Shown here piece by piece: positions 33,343-42,532 of a stretch of DNA of 64,000 bases (within the stretch, counting starts at the first letter, position 1; the number at the start of each line of letters is the position of its first letter). Source of the DNA: Pseudomonas aylmerensis (lineage in GTDB: Bacteria > Pseudomonadota > Gammaproteobacteria > Pseudomonadales > Pseudomonadaceae); contig NZ_MAUE01000029.1 of NCBI RefSeq assembly GCF_001702265.1, positions 62,001-126,000 of the forward strand, written 5' to 3'. The notes under the pieces were generated by a model. It saw nothing but the letters and a program-made list of their open reading frames with translations. It was not told the DNA's origin and ran no database searches. The position numbers and the translations under genes were made by a program.

Positions 33343-34665
33343 TTATTTGGGATAACCCGCCCGCTTCATTTCACGCTCGGTGGTGGTCTGCGCGGCGGTC
33401 AATGCAGCATCCACCGTCTGCTGACCGGTCAGCGCACCCGAGAAGAACTTGCCGACCTGGGTACCAATCGCCTGGAATTCAGGAATGGTCACCAACTGGA
33501 TCCCGATATACGGCACGGGCTTGAGGGTCGGTTTGGTCGGGTCGGCGACTTTCAGCGATTCGAGGGTCACCTTGGCGAACGGCGCGGCCTTCATGTACTC
33601 GTCGCTGTAGGTCGATTTGCGCGTACCCGGCGGTACGTTGGCGATGCCGTCGGTCTTGGCCACCAACTGGCTGTATTCCTTGGAGGTCGCCCAACTGGTG
33701 AACACCTTGGCGGCGTCCTTGGCCTTGGAACTGGTCGGGATCGCCAGTGACCAGGAGTAGAGCCACGAGGTGCCCTTGTCGGTCTTCTCGTGCGGGGCAA
33801 AGGTGAAGCCGACATGGTCAGCCACTTTGCTTTGGGTCTTGTCGGTGACAAACGAGCCGGCCACGCTGGCGTCGACCCAGATTGCGCACTTGCCGCTGTT
33901 GAACAGCGCAAGGTTTTCGTTGAAACCATTGCTGGAGGCACCCGGCGGGCCGGATTTCTTCATGTTGTCGACGTAGAAGTTCAGCGCGTCTTTCCATTCG
34001 GGGCCGGTGAATTCCGGCTGCCACTTCTCATCGAACCAGCGCGCCCCGTAGCCGTTGGCCAGGGTGGTGATCAGCGCCATGTTTTCGCCCCAACCGGCTT
34101 TGCCGCGCAGGCACAGGCCGTATTGCTCTTTGCTCTTGTCGGTGAGTTTGGCCGCGAATTCGCCGATCTGGGTCCAGGTCGGGTGCTCGGGCATGCTCAG
34201 CCCGGCGTCCTTGAACAGGTCGGTGCGGTAATAGGTGATCGAGCTTTCGGCGTAGAACGGCAGGGCGTACAGCGAACCCTTGACGGACAAACCGTCACGC
34301 ACCGAAGGGAATACATCATCGAGGTCGTAGGAAGCCGGCAGATCCTTCATCGGTTCCAGCCAGCCCTTGGCGCCCCAGAGTGCGGCTTCGTACATGCCGA
34401 TGGTCAACACGTCGAACTGCCCGCCTTGGGTGGCGATGTCAGTGGTCAGGCGTTGGCGCAGCACGTTTTCTTCAAGCACCACCCAGTTCAGCTTGATATC
34501 CGGATGCTCGGTCTCGAAGGTTTTCGAGAGCTTTTGCATGCGGATCATGTCGCTGTTGTTGACGGTGGCAATGGTCAGGGTTTGCGCGCCAAAGCTGACG
34601 GCGCTGAGGGTCATGCATACGGTCATGCAAGAACAGGCAAGCAGAGTTTTTGCTGTGAACTTCAT
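33343..34665 (-). CDS. mtlE: Polyol ABC transporter periplasmic binding protein
   Basis: This is 440 residues from the ATG at 34665 (GGAGTG ribosome site). The signal peptide is MKFTAKTLLACSCMTVCMTL...VSFGA, cut before QTLTIATVNN. The mature protein is a family 1 solute-binding protein: PDIKLNWVVLEENVLRQRLTTDIATQGGQFDVLTIG, then LYALPFYAESSITYYRTDLF. It binds mannitol, sorbitol or arabitol in the periplasm and delivers it to MtlFGK. It is the first gene of mtlEFGKDYZ and follows a recognisable promoter. Confidence 0.95.
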   Translation of the reverse strand: MKFTAKTLLACSCMTVCMTLSAVSFGAQTLTIATVNNSDMIRMQKLSKTFETEHPDIKLNWVVLEENVLRQRLTTDIATQGGQFDVLTIGMYEAALWGAKGWLEPMKDLPASYDLDDVFPSVRDGLSVKGSLYALPFYAESSITYYRTDLFKDAGLSMPEHPTWTQIGEFAAKLTDKSKEQYGLCLRGKAGWGENMALITTLANGYGARWFDEKWQPEFTGPEWKDALNFYVDNMKKSGPPGASSNGFNENLALFNSGKCAIWVDASVAGSFVTDKTQSKVADHVGFTFAPHEKTDKGTSWLYSWSLAIPTSSKAKDAAKVFTSWATSKEYSQLVAKTDGIANVPPGTRKSTYSDEYMKAAPFAKVTLESLKVADPTKPTLKPVPYIGIQLVTIPEFQAIGTQVGKFFSGALTGQQTVDAALTAAQTTTEREMKRAGYPK

Positions 34666-34700
34666 CGCGCACTCCATTTCTGCGCCCAGGGGCTGCAGAA

Positions 34701-34720
34701 GGACAGTTATTGTTGTTGTG
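34701..34720 (-). promoter_or_regulatory. Hfq/Crc-type A-rich motif in the mtlE leader
   Basis: The mtlE mRNA reads CACAACAACAATAACTGTCC here. It contains consecutive A-A-pyrimidine triplets matching the AAYAAYAA catabolite-activity motif bound by Hfq with Crc. It is ~36-55 nt upstream of the mtlE start codon, inside the predicted leader. This would put mannitol uptake under carbon catabolite repression. Confidence 0.55.
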
Positions 34721-34754
34721 TCTTCCCACGAACGGCCAGGAAGAGTGTGCGTTG

Positions 34755-34783
34755 ATTACAGCCTTCAAATGGGGTTATGACAA
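34755..34783 (-). promoter_or_regulatory. Sigma70-type promoter of the mannitol operon
   Basis: On the minus strand, TTGTCA (34778-34783) and TGTAAT (34755-34760) are separated by 17 bp, each matching consensus at 5 of 6 positions. Transcription would begin near 34748, giving an ~83-nt leader. AraC-type direct repeats lie 14 bp upstream of the -35. Confidence 0.75.
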
Positions 34784-34797
34784 ATCCTTGGGCGCAC

Positions 34798-34820
34798 TTG
34801 CACTGATACTTTTTTGCACT
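34798..34820 (-). promoter_or_regulatory. Candidate MtlR operator: AGTGCAA direct repeat
   Basis: AGTGCAA occurs twice on the minus strand (34814-34820 and 34798-34804), 16 bp apart, just upstream of the -35 element. Direct half-sites in this arrangement are typical of AraC-family activators such as MtlR, encoded next door. The rest of the 305-bp gap (34666-34970) holds the promoter, the A-rich motif and a REP element. Confidence 0.6.
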
Positions 34821-34925
34821 CGCGTTGAAAGCAGCTGAAACGATTCGCCGAGTGTGTCCCCCGGCAGGCTGGCGATGCTCGTAGACGAATACGCGCAAAC
34901 CTGGATAAACGCGGCGTTTGTGGGA

Positions 34926-34950
34926 CGTTCGCCGGCAAGCCGGCTGCTAC
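34926..34950. repeat. REP element downstream of mtlR
   Basis: The core GCCGGCAAGCCGGCT is an imperfect palindrome of the common Pseudomonas REP class. It lies 21 bp after the mtlR stop, between mtlR and the mtlE promoter, and may terminate or stabilise the mtlR transcript. Confidence 0.65.
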
Positions 34951-34970
34951 GGGACCGTGCAGTGCTCGGT

Positions 34971-35876
34971 TCAGGCCAGGTTCTGCTCGGTGAGCCGCTG
35001 CACCGCCAGGCGCCGGTAGTGGGAAGGGGTCATGCCTTTCAGCTGCTGGAAGCGCCGATTGAAGTTGGAGATGTTGTTGAATCCCGACTCAAAGCACACG
35101 TCCGTCACCGCCTTGTCGCCATCGGCCAGCAGTTCGCAGGACTTGCTGATGCGCAACCGGTTCACAAACTCGATAAACGTGCGGCCGGTGGCCTGCTTGA
35201 ACACCCGGGAAAAATACGTCGGCTTCATCCCCAGGTATTCCGCGACTTCCTCCAGCGGCAACTCGCGTGCGTAGTGGGCGAAGATGTAGTCCACCGCGCG
35301 GTTGGTGCGGTCCACGCTGTGTTCGTCCGCCAGGTGCGCGGTGTTTACCCCCGACAGCAACTGGTAGTCCTCACACGCGCTGAGCACCTCCAACAGAATG
35401 AAAAAGTGCCCCAGGCGCGCCATGCCCTGGGCATCCTCGATGCGCTGCATCAGGGTCATGGCCTGGGCGATGGTCTTTTTGCAGCGAAATTCGATGCCGT
35501 ATTGCGCCCGTTCCAGCAGCGGCGTGAGCGTCTTGAGTTCGGCGAAGATATGGCTGCCGTGCTCGAACAGCTCATCGGTGAAGTTCACCAGCATGTCGCG
35601 CTTGGGCACCACTTCGTCTTCCTCGACCTGGCTGATCCAGTTGTGCGGCAGGTTGGGGCCGGTGAGAAACAGGCTTTCGGGGTAGAAATTGCCGATGTAG
35701 TCGCCGATAAACACCTTGCCCGAACTGGCGACGATCAGGTGCAGCTCGTATTCCTTGTGGAAATGCCAGCGCACCAGCGGGCAGGGGAAGCCGTGTTGGC
35801 GATAGATGATGGACAGACCGTTGTGATCGTCCATCAGCTCGTAGGAAGGGTCGGTGATTCGCGCTGCTCGGGTCAT
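34971..35876 (-). CDS. mtlR: AraC-family activator of the mannitol operon
   Basis: This 301-residue protein has an N-terminal cupin sensor (residues ~20-120, VRWHFHKEYELHLIV) and a C-terminal double helix-turn-helix (~195-290). The C-terminus carries LPLEEVAEYLGMKPTYFSRVFKQATGRTFIEFVNRLRI and VCFESGFNNISNFNRRFQQLKGMTPSHYR. Size and position directly upstream of mtlE, same strand, match MtlR of P. fluorescens, which activates the operon with mannitol, sorbitol or arabitol. It has its own promoter in the 72-bp gap after the glycosyltransferase gene or is read from it. Confidence 0.92.
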   Translation of the reverse strand: MTRAARITDPSYELMDDHNGLSIIYRQHGFPCPLVRWHFHKEYELHLIVASSGKVFIGDYIGNFYPESLFLTGPNLPHNWISQVEEDEVVPKRDMLVNFTDELFEHGSHIFAELKTLTPLLERAQYGIEFRCKKTIAQAMTLMQRIEDAQGMARLGHFFILLEVLSACEDYQLLSGVNTAHLADEHSVDRTNRAVDYIFAHYARELPLEEVAEYLGMKPTYFSRVFKQATGRTFIEFVNRLRISKSCELLADGDKAVTDVCFESGFNNISNFNRRFQQLKGMTPSHYRRLAVQRLTEQNLA

Positions 35877-35948
35877 GCTGCCGTCGCTTTATTGTGGTTG
35901 CTGCCTGGGATAATGCCCCCTCGCGCGCGACCTCGCCAGCACCGGTGT

Positions 35949-37238
35949 TCAGGCGAGGCGGTTTTTGGCCTCGATCCACTGGGACATGTACTGCGTACTT
36001 TTATGCGCGTGATGGCGCAGCATGCTGCCGGTGAAGTTATCCCGGCGATGGGCGGCAAGGTGGCTGCGGCAGTGTTCCAGGCAGGCCACCAGCGCCGGGC
36101 CGTGCAGATCCTGGTCATAGCGGCTGGCCAGTAACTGGCGGCCGCGTTCCTGCGCCTGGGTCCAGCGTTCGCGGTCCTGGTACAGGCTGACCGCCGCAGC
36201 GGCGAATGCCTGCGCGTCCTCGGCGATTACGCCGGGCCAGGGCTGCTCGTCGCCCATGGCTTCGGCGCCGATCGGCGTGGTGATATTCGGCGTGCCACAC
36301 AGCATGGCATCGGCCAGCTTGCCCTTGATACCGGCACCAAAGCGCAGCGGCGCGAGGCAGATGCGTGCAGCGGTCATCACTTGCAGCGCGTCTTCGGCCC
36401 AGTTCATCACGTGGAAGCCTTGCGCCGGGTTGTGCAGGGCGGTGGCCTTGGGCGGGGTGTAGGCGCCGTAGATATGCAACTGGACGCCGGGCAATTGCTG
36501 GCGGATCAGCGGCCACAGGCTGTTCTTCATCCACAGCACCGCATCCCAGTTGGGCGCGTGGCGGAAGTTGCCGATGCTGAGGAAGTGCGCGCGGTCTTCA
36601 AACGGCACAAACGCCGCGGTCGGCGGCTGCAGCATCAGCGGGCACCAGTGGAGCAGGGCGGCGGGCACCTTGAACTGCTCGGTGAGCAGGCGGATTTCGA
36701 CGTCGGAGATCATCAGGCTGATATCACAACGATAAATCGCGGCGATTTCGCGCTTGGCCAGGTCGGTGTCGGCCATCAACTCGAATTCCTCCCGCAGCGC
36801 GGGGGTGAACAGGGCGCTGAAGTCGTCAGTGTCGGGATGGGCCTTGAGGTGCGCCTTGAAGCGCTGCTGGCGCGCGTCCCGCAGGCTTTGCAGGTCGGAG
36901 GTCTCGAGCACGCGCAGGGCGTCGGGGCAGCATTTCTCCACGCGCCAGCCGAACTGCTCTTCCATCATGAAGCGGTCGAACAGCACGATGTCCGGGGCCA
37001 GTTCGCGGATAAAATCGTCGAAACTGCTGTTATTCAGTTCAATCGCGCATTCACGGATGCCGAGGGCGGGCAGGTCTGCCTTGTGTTCGCCGATGGTCGC
37101 CGGACTGCTGAAGGTAATGTCCCAACCTTGTGTAAGAAAACTCTCAAGGATCTGCATCATGTGCCCGCCCGCCGCCGAAGAACGCGGCTCCGGCCAGACA
37201 TAACCAATGACCAGGACTTTGGTGGCAGGCTGATTCAT
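35949..37238 (-). CDS. Glycosyltransferase (GT4-like)
   Basis: This is 429 residues from the ATG at 37238 (AAAGGAAG ribosome site). The N-terminal Rossmann half begins KVLVIGYVWPEPRSSAAGGHMMQILESFL. The C-terminal half carries the GT-B donor motif region (HFLSIGNFRHAPNWDAVLWM ... PLRFGAGIKGKLADAMLCGTPNITTPIGAEAM). It is soluble and presumably transfers a sugar to a cell-surface or O-antigen-like acceptor. No other glycan genes lie nearby, so the pathway is unclear. It stands alone between mtlR and the divergent tpx. Confidence 0.82.
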   Translation of the reverse strand: MNQPATKVLVIGYVWPEPRSSAAGGHMMQILESFLTQGWDITFSSPATIGEHKADLPALGIRECAIELNNSSFDDFIRELAPDIVLFDRFMMEEQFGWRVEKCCPDALRVLETSDLQSLRDARQQRFKAHLKAHPDTDDFSALFTPALREEFELMADTDLAKREIAAIYRCDISLMISDVEIRLLTEQFKVPAALLHWCPLMLQPPTAAFVPFEDRAHFLSIGNFRHAPNWDAVLWMKNSLWPLIRQQLPGVQLHIYGAYTPPKATALHNPAQGFHVMNWAEDALQVMTAARICLAPLRFGAGIKGKLADAMLCGTPNITTPIGAEAMGDEQPWPGVIAEDAQAFAAAAVSLYQDRERWTQAQERGRQLLASRYDQDLHGPALVACLEHCRSHLAAHRRDNFTGSMLRHHAHKSTQYMSQWIEAKNRLA

Positions 37239-37397
37239 CAACAACGGCTTCCTTTAAGGGCAGGGCAAAAGCGCGCAATTAAACCACAACCCGGTGGCAT
37301 GACAATTTGCGTCTGGTGGTAGGTAGCCACGGCACTTTGTGGTTAACTTCGGCCTCTCGAATTCGTTTAACCAAAACCCAGCATAAGGATTCTGTTC

Positions 37398-37898
37398 ATG
37401 GCTCAAGTCACCCACCGTGGCAACCCAATCAAGGTTGAAGGCGAGCTGCCGCAAGTCGGTTCCCAGGCTCCGGATTTCATCCTCACCGCCGGCGACCTGT
37501 CGGACGCAACCCTGGCGACCTTCGCCGGCAAGCGCAAAGTGCTGAATATCTTCCCAAGCGTCGACACCCCGACCTGCGCGACCTCGGTTCGCAAGTTCAA
37601 CGCCCAGGCCAATGACCTGAAGAACGCCGTGGTCCTGTGCATCTCCAGCGACCTGCCGTTTGCCCAGGCGCGCTTCTGCGGCGCTGAAGGCCTGGAAAAC
37701 GTGAAAAACCTGTCGGACTTCCGCGACCCGGGCTTCGCCATTGATTTCGGCGTCTCCATCGCCGAAGGCGCACTGCGTGGCCTGACCGCCCGTGCCGTGG
37801 TGGTGCTGGATGAACACGACAAGGTGCTGCACAGCGAACTGGTCAGCGAAATTGGCCAGGAACCCAACTACGAAGCCGCCCTGGCTGTTTTGAAGTAA
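37398..37898 (+). CDS. tpx: Thiol peroxidase Tpx
   Basis: This 166-residue atypical 2-Cys peroxiredoxin has peroxidatic Cys60 in SVDTPTCATSVRKFN and resolving Cys94 in QARFCGAEG, with the expected spacing of 34. It reduces hydrogen peroxide and organic hydroperoxides using thioredoxin. Family length is exact. It is monocistronic, with AAGGATT before the start and a strong terminator after it. Confidence 0.96.
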   Translation: MAQVTHRGNPIKVEGELPQVGSQAPDFILTAGDLSDATLATFAGKRKVLNIFPSVDTPTCATSVRKFNAQANDLKNAVVLCISSDLPFAQARFCGAEGLENVKNLSDFRDPGFAIDFGVSIAEGALRGLTARAVVVLDEHDKVLHSELVSEIGQEPNYEAALAVLK

Positions 37899-37950
37899 CT
37901 GTTTCGGCGCATTACTGTCGTTTTGCAGTAACACGCGTGCTACATGATTG

Positions 37951-37980
37951 CGGCCTGGCCTAGTCCAGGCCGTTTTTATT
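37951..37980 (+). terminator. Rho-independent terminator after tpx
   Basis: CGGCCTGG-CCTAGT-CCAGGCCG forms an 8-bp perfect GC-rich stem followed by TTTTTATT. It ends the tpx transcript before the mux operon. Confidence 0.88.
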
Positions 37981-38064
37981 TGTCGTTCAGGCGCTTAGCG
38001 AAATAGGCAATGGACTAAGGTCAGAAGTTAAAAGTTGTAAGCCCAAGGTAAATAGCCGGTAAAG

Positions 38065-38082
38065 GCGCTTTTCTTAAAGCGC
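38065..38082. promoter_or_regulatory. Palindrome upstream of muxA
   Basis: GCGCTTT-TCTT-AAAGCGC is a perfect 7-bp inverted repeat 48 bp before the muxA start, in an AT-richer stretch that should contain the operon promoter. It could be an operator or a leader hairpin. No regulator gene is adjacent. Confidence 0.35.
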
Positions 38083-38129
38083 TCCAGTGCTTATCTTTCA
38101 GCCTCCCAAAGAAGAAGCTCTCGCGCCCA

Positions 38130-39434
38130 ATGGTTGATCACTCCATGCAATCCTCCCCCCGCAACTCCCGCCGCTGGCTGTTCGGCCTGCTCGTGCTGCT
38201 GGTCATCGCCGGCCTGTGCTGGAAATTCTGGCCCGGCAGCCACAAGGAAGCCGACGCGAAAAAACCGGCTGGGCATGCCGGCAAGTCGGGGATGATGCGC
38301 CCGGGCTTCGGCGGGTCTACCGGCCCGATCCCGGTGCGTGTGGCGCCTGCGGTGCTGGGGGAGTTCCCGGTGTACTACAAGGCCTTGGGCACGGTGACGG
38401 CGCTCAATACCATCAACGTGCGCAGCCGGGTGGGCGGCGAGCTGGTGAAGATCGCCTTTGAAGAAGGGCAGATGGTCAAGGCGGGCGACCTGCTGGCCGA
38501 GATCGACCCGCGCAGCTACCAGAACGCCTTGCTCCAGGCCCAGGGCACGCTGATGCAGAACCAGGCCCAGCTGAAAAACGCCCAGGTCGACGTCGAGCGT
38601 TATCGCGGCCTCTACGCCCAGGACAGTATCGCCAAGCAAACCCTGGACACCGCCGAAGCGCTGGTCCTGCAATACCAGGGCACGGTCAAGACCAACCAGG
38701 GTGCGGTGGACGACGCCAAGCTCAACCTCGAATTCACCAAGATCCGCGCGCCAATCAGCGGCCGCGTCGGCTTGCGCCAGGTCGACGTCGGTAACCTGGT
38801 CGCGGCCAACGACACCACGTTCCTCGCGGTCATCACCCAGACCCAGCCGATCAGCGTGGCGTTCACCCTGCCGGAAAACACCCTGGAAACCGTGCTCGCC
38901 CGCTACCACGCCGGCAACAAGCTGCCCGTTGAAGCCTGGGACCGTGGCGACGTGAAGCAGCAGGCAACAGGCGTGCTGCAAAGCCTGGACAACCAGATCG
39001 ATGTCACCACCGGCACCCTGAAATTCAAGGCGCGGTTCGATAACAAGGACCAGGCACTGTTCCCGAATCAGTTCGTCAATGTGCACCTGCTGGCCGACAC
39101 CCTGCACAACGTGGTGCTGGCGCCGTCGGCGGCGATCCAGTTCGGCAACACCGGCACCTTTGTCTACGTGCTCGACGGTGACAAGAAGGTCAAGGTCCAG
39201 CCCCTGGTGGTCGGCGATACCGACGGCGACAACACGGTGATCAAGGAAGGCCTGAAGGCCGGCGACCGTGTGGTGCTCGAAGGCACCGACCGCCTCAAGG
39301 ACGGCAGCGAAATCGAAGTGGTCAACAACAGCAGCGACGTGCCGACCACCCCCACCGAACACCTGCAGGGCCAGCCGGCAGCTAAAGGGGAGACCGGCGC
39401 CGCCGCCGGCAAGGCGCAAAAGGTCGGTTCATGA
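38130..39434 (+). CDS. muxA: RND efflux adaptor MuxA (MdtA-like)
   Basis: This 434-residue protein has an N-terminal membrane anchor (RRWLFGLLVLLVIAGLCWKFW, residues ~15-35) instead of a lipobox. Lipoyl and hairpin domains follow (VGGELVKIAFEEGQMVKAGDLLAEIDPRSY, APISGRVGLRQVDVGNLV) and then a beta-barrel/membrane-proximal region. It matches the MdtA/MuxA branch that serves heteromeric RND pumps. Its stop overlaps the muxB start by 4 bp (ATGA). The operon order adaptor-RND-RND-OMF is that of P. aeruginosa muxABC-opmB, linked to aminocoumarin, macrolide and tetracycline export. Confidence 0.9.
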   Translation: MVDHSMQSSPRNSRRWLFGLLVLLVIAGLCWKFWPGSHKEADAKKPAGHAGKSGMMRPGFGGSTGPIPVRVAPAVLGEFPVYYKALGTVTALNTINVRSRVGGELVKIAFEEGQMVKAGDLLAEIDPRSYQNALLQAQGTLMQNQAQLKNAQVDVERYRGLYAQDSIAKQTLDTAEALVLQYQGTVKTNQGAVDDAKLNLEFTKIRAPISGRVGLRQVDVGNLVAANDTTFLAVITQTQPISVAFTLPENTLETVLARYHAGNKLPVEAWDRGDVKQQATGVLQSLDNQIDVTTGTLKFKARFDNKDQALFPNQFVNVHLLADTLHNVVLAPSAAIQFGNTGTFVYVLDGDKKVKVQPLVVGDTDGDNTVIKEGLKAGDRVVLEGTDRLKDGSEIEVVNNSSDVPTTPTEHLQGQPAAKGETGAAAGKAQKVGS

Positions 39435-42400
39435 ACCTGTCGCGGCTGTTTATCCTCCGCCCGGTCGCCACCACGCTGAGCATGCTGGCGATTGTGTTGG
39501 CCGGCATCATCGCGTATCGCCTGTTGCCGGTATCGGCGTTGCCCCAGGTGGACTACCCGACCATCCGGGTGATGACCCTGTATCCCGGCGCCAGCCCCGA
39601 TGTGATGACCAGTGCGGTGACCGCGCCGCTGGAGCGCCAGTTCGGGCAAATGCCCGGTCTCACCCAGATGGCGTCCACCAGCTCCGGCGGCGCGTCGGTG
39701 CTGACCCTGCGCTTCAACCTCGACATCAATATGGATGTCGCCGAGCAACAGGTGCAGGCCGCGATCAACGCCGCCACCAACCTGCTGCCCAAGGATTTGC
39801 CGGCGCCGCCGGTGTACAACAAGGTCAACCCGGCAGATACCCCGGTGCTGACGCTTGCGATCACCTCCAAGACCATGTTGCTGCCCAAGCTCAACGACCT
39901 GGTCGACACGCGCATGGCGCAGAAAATCGCGCAGATCAGCGGCGTCGGCATGGTCAGCATCGCCGGCGGCCAGCGCCAGGCCGTGCGCATCAAGGTCAAC
40001 CCCGAGGCCCTGGCGGCCAACGGCTTGAACCTGTCGGACGTGCGCACCCTGATCGCCGCCTCCAACGTCAACCAGCCCAAGGGCAACTTCGACGGCCCCA
40101 CGCGAGTGTCGATGCTGGATGCCAACGACCAGTTGGTCTCGCCGCAGCAATATGCCGAATTGATCCTGGCCTACAACAATGGCGCGCCGCTGCGCCTTAA
40201 AGACGTGGCTGAAATTGTCGACGGTGCGGAAAACGAGCGCCTCGCCGCCTGGGCCAATGAAAACCAGGCCGTGCTGCTGAATATCCAGCGCCAGCCGGGT
40301 GCCAACGTGATCGAGGTGGTCGACCGTATCAAGGCGCTGCTGCCGAGCATCACCGACAACCTGCCGGCCGGCCTCGATGTGACGGTGCTGACCGACCGCA
40401 CCCAGACCATTCGCGCCTCGGTCACCGATGTGCAACACGAATTGCTCATCGCCATTGCCCTGGTGGTGATGGTGACGTTCCTGTTCCTGCGCCGGGTCAG
40501 TGCCACGATCATCCCGTCCATTGCCGTGCCGCTGTCGCTGGTGGGTACCTTCGGCGTGATGTACCTGGCCGGTTTTTCGATTAACAACCTGACGCTGATG
40601 GCCCTGACCATCGCCACCGGCTTCGTGGTGGACGATGCGATCGTGATGCTGGAGAACATCTCGCGCTATATCGAGGAGGGCGAGACACCCTTGAATGCTG
40701 CGCTCAAGGGCGCCAAGCAGATCGGCTTCACCCTGATATCCCTGACCCTGTCGCTGATCGCGGTGTTGATCCCGCTGCTGTTCATGGCCGATGTGGTGGG
40801 GCGGCTGTTCCGCGAATTTGCCATCACCCTGGCCGTGGCGATCCTGATTTCCCTGGTGGTGTCGCTGACCCTCACGCCAATGATGTGCGCGCGCCTGCTC
40901 AAGCGTGAACCCAAGGAAGAGGAGCAGGGCCGTTTCTACAAGGCCAGCGGCGCCTGGATCGACTGGCTGATCGAAGCCTACGGGCGCAAGTTGCAGTGGG
41001 TGCTCAAGCACCAGCCGCTGACCCTGCTGGTGGCCATCGCCACGCTGGGCCTCACCGTGGTTCTCTATCTGGTGGTGCCCAAGGGCTTCTTCCCGGTGCA
41101 GGACACCGGCGTGATCCAGGGGATTTCCGAAGCCCCGCAGTCGATTTCGTTTGCGGCCATGAGCCAGCGCCAGCAGGAGCTGGCGAAGATCATCCTCGCC
41201 GACCCGGCAGTGGAAAGCCTGTCGTCGTATATCGGCGTGGATGGCGATAACGCCACGCTGAACAGCGGCCGCCTGCTGATCAACCTCAAGCCCCATGGCC
41301 AGCGCGACCTGAGCGCGGCCCAGGTGATCACCCGGCTGCAGCCGGAAATCGACAAGATGGTCGGCATTCGCCTGTTCATGCAGCCGGTGCAGGACCTGAC
41401 CATTGAAGACCGCGTCAGCCGCACGCAGTACCAGTTCAGCATGTCCTCGCCGGACGCCGACCTGCTGGCGCTGTGGAGCGACAAGCTGGTGCACGCCCTG
41501 AGCCAGATGCCGGAACTCACCGACGTGGCCAGCGACCTGCAGGACAAAGGCCTGCAGGTGTATCTGGTAATCGACCGTGATGCGGCCTCGCGCCTGGGTG
41601 TCAGTGTGTCGACCATTACCGACGCGCTGTATGACGCCTTCGGCCAGCGGCAGATTTCGACCATCTATACCCAGGCCAGCCAGTACCGCGTGGTGCTGCA
41701 GGCGCAGTCCGGGGAAACCCTCGGCCCTGCGGCGCTGAACCAGATCCACGTGAAAACCACCGATGGCGGCCAGGTGCGGCTGTCGAGCCTGGCGCATGTG
41801 GAGCAACGCCAGGCGCAGTTGGCGATTGCGCATATCGGCCAGTTCCCGGCGGTGATGATGTCGTTCAACCTGGCCCCCGGCGTCGCGCTGGGCAAAGGCG
41901 TGGAGCTGATCAACCAGGCGCAGAAGGACATCGGCATGCCGGTCGGCGTGCAGACCCAGTTCCAGGGCGCGGCGCAGGCGTTCGAGGCGTCGTTGTCGAG
42001 CACCTTGCTGCTGATCCTGGCGGCGGTGGTCACCATGTACATCGTGCTCGGCGTACTCTACGAGAGTTACATTCACCCGATCACCATCCTGTCCACGTTG
42101 CCGTCGGCGGCGGTGGGAGCCTTGCTGGCGTTGCTGCTCAGCGGCAATGACCTGGGCATGATCGCGATCATCGGCATCATTTTGCTGATCGGTATCGTGA
42201 AGAAGAACGCGATCATGATGATCGACTTCGCCCTCGACGCCGAACGCAACCAGGGCCTCGACCCGCAGACCGCGATCTACCAGGCGGCGCTGTTGCGTTT
42301 CCGGCCGATCCTGATGACCACCCTGGCCGCGCTGTTTGGTGCGGTGCCGCTGATGCTGGCCACTGGTTCCGGTGCCGAACTGCGTCAGCCCCTGGGCCTG

Positions 42401-42532
42401 GTGATGGTCGGCGGTTTGCTGGTGAGCCAGGTATTGACGCTGTTCACCACGCCGGTGATCTACCTGTACTTCGATCGCCTGGGCCGTCGCTGGCGCAAAG
42501 AGCCGCAAAGCCTGGAGCCGGTTGAGTCATGA
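39431..42532 (+). CDS. muxB: RND transporter subunit MuxB (MdtB-like)
   Basis: This 1033-residue RND protein has twelve predicted helices in the two-fold arrangement. The TM4 proton-relay aspartates are present (FVVDDAIVMLENISRYIE), and the C-terminal repeat of the motif reads IVKKNAIMMIDFALDAE. It forms a mixed trimer with MuxC, as MdtB does with MdtC (2:1). It overlaps both muxA and muxC by 4 bp, giving tightly coupled translation. Confidence 0.92.
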   Translation: MNLSRLFILRPVATTLSMLAIVLAGIIAYRLLPVSALPQVDYPTIRVMTLYPGASPDVMTSAVTAPLERQFGQMPGLTQMASTSSGGASVLTLRFNLDINMDVAEQQVQAAINAATNLLPKDLPAPPVYNKVNPADTPVLTLAITSKTMLLPKLNDLVDTRMAQKIAQISGVGMVSIAGGQRQAVRIKVNPEALAANGLNLSDVRTLIAASNVNQPKGNFDGPTRVSMLDANDQLVSPQQYAELILAYNNGAPLRLKDVAEIVDGAENERLAAWANENQAVLLNIQRQPGANVIEVVDRIKALLPSITDNLPAGLDVTVLTDRTQTIRASVTDVQHELLIAIALVVMVTFLFLRRVSATIIPSIAVPLSLVGTFGVMYLAGFSINNLTLMALTIATGFVVDDAIVMLENISRYIEEGETPLNAALKGAKQIGFTLISLTLSLIAVLIPLLFMADVVGRLFREFAITLAVAILISLVVSLTLTPMMCARLLKREPKEEEQGRFYKASGAWIDWLIEAYGRKLQWVLKHQPLTLLVAIATLGLTVVLYLVVPKGFFPVQDTGVIQGISEAPQSISFAAMSQRQQELAKIILADPAVESLSSYIGVDGDNATLNSGRLLINLKPHGQRDLSAAQVITRLQPEIDKMVGIRLFMQPVQDLTIEDRVSRTQYQFSMSSPDADLLALWSDKLVHALSQMPELTDVASDLQDKGLQVYLVIDRDAASRLGVSVSTITDALYDAFGQRQISTIYTQASQYRVVLQAQSGETLGPAALNQIHVKTTDGGQVRLSSLAHVEQRQAQLAIAHIGQFPAVMMSFNLAPGVALGKGVELINQAQKDIGMPVGVQTQFQGAAQAFEASLSSTLLLILAAVVTMYIVLGVLYESYIHPITILSTLPSAAVGALLALLLSGNDLGMIAIIGIILLIGIVKKNAIMMIDFALDAERNQGLDPQTAIYQAALLRFRPILMTTLAALFGAVPLMLATGSGAELRQPLGLVMVGGLLVSQVLTLFTTPVIYLYFDRLGRRWRKEPQSLEPVES

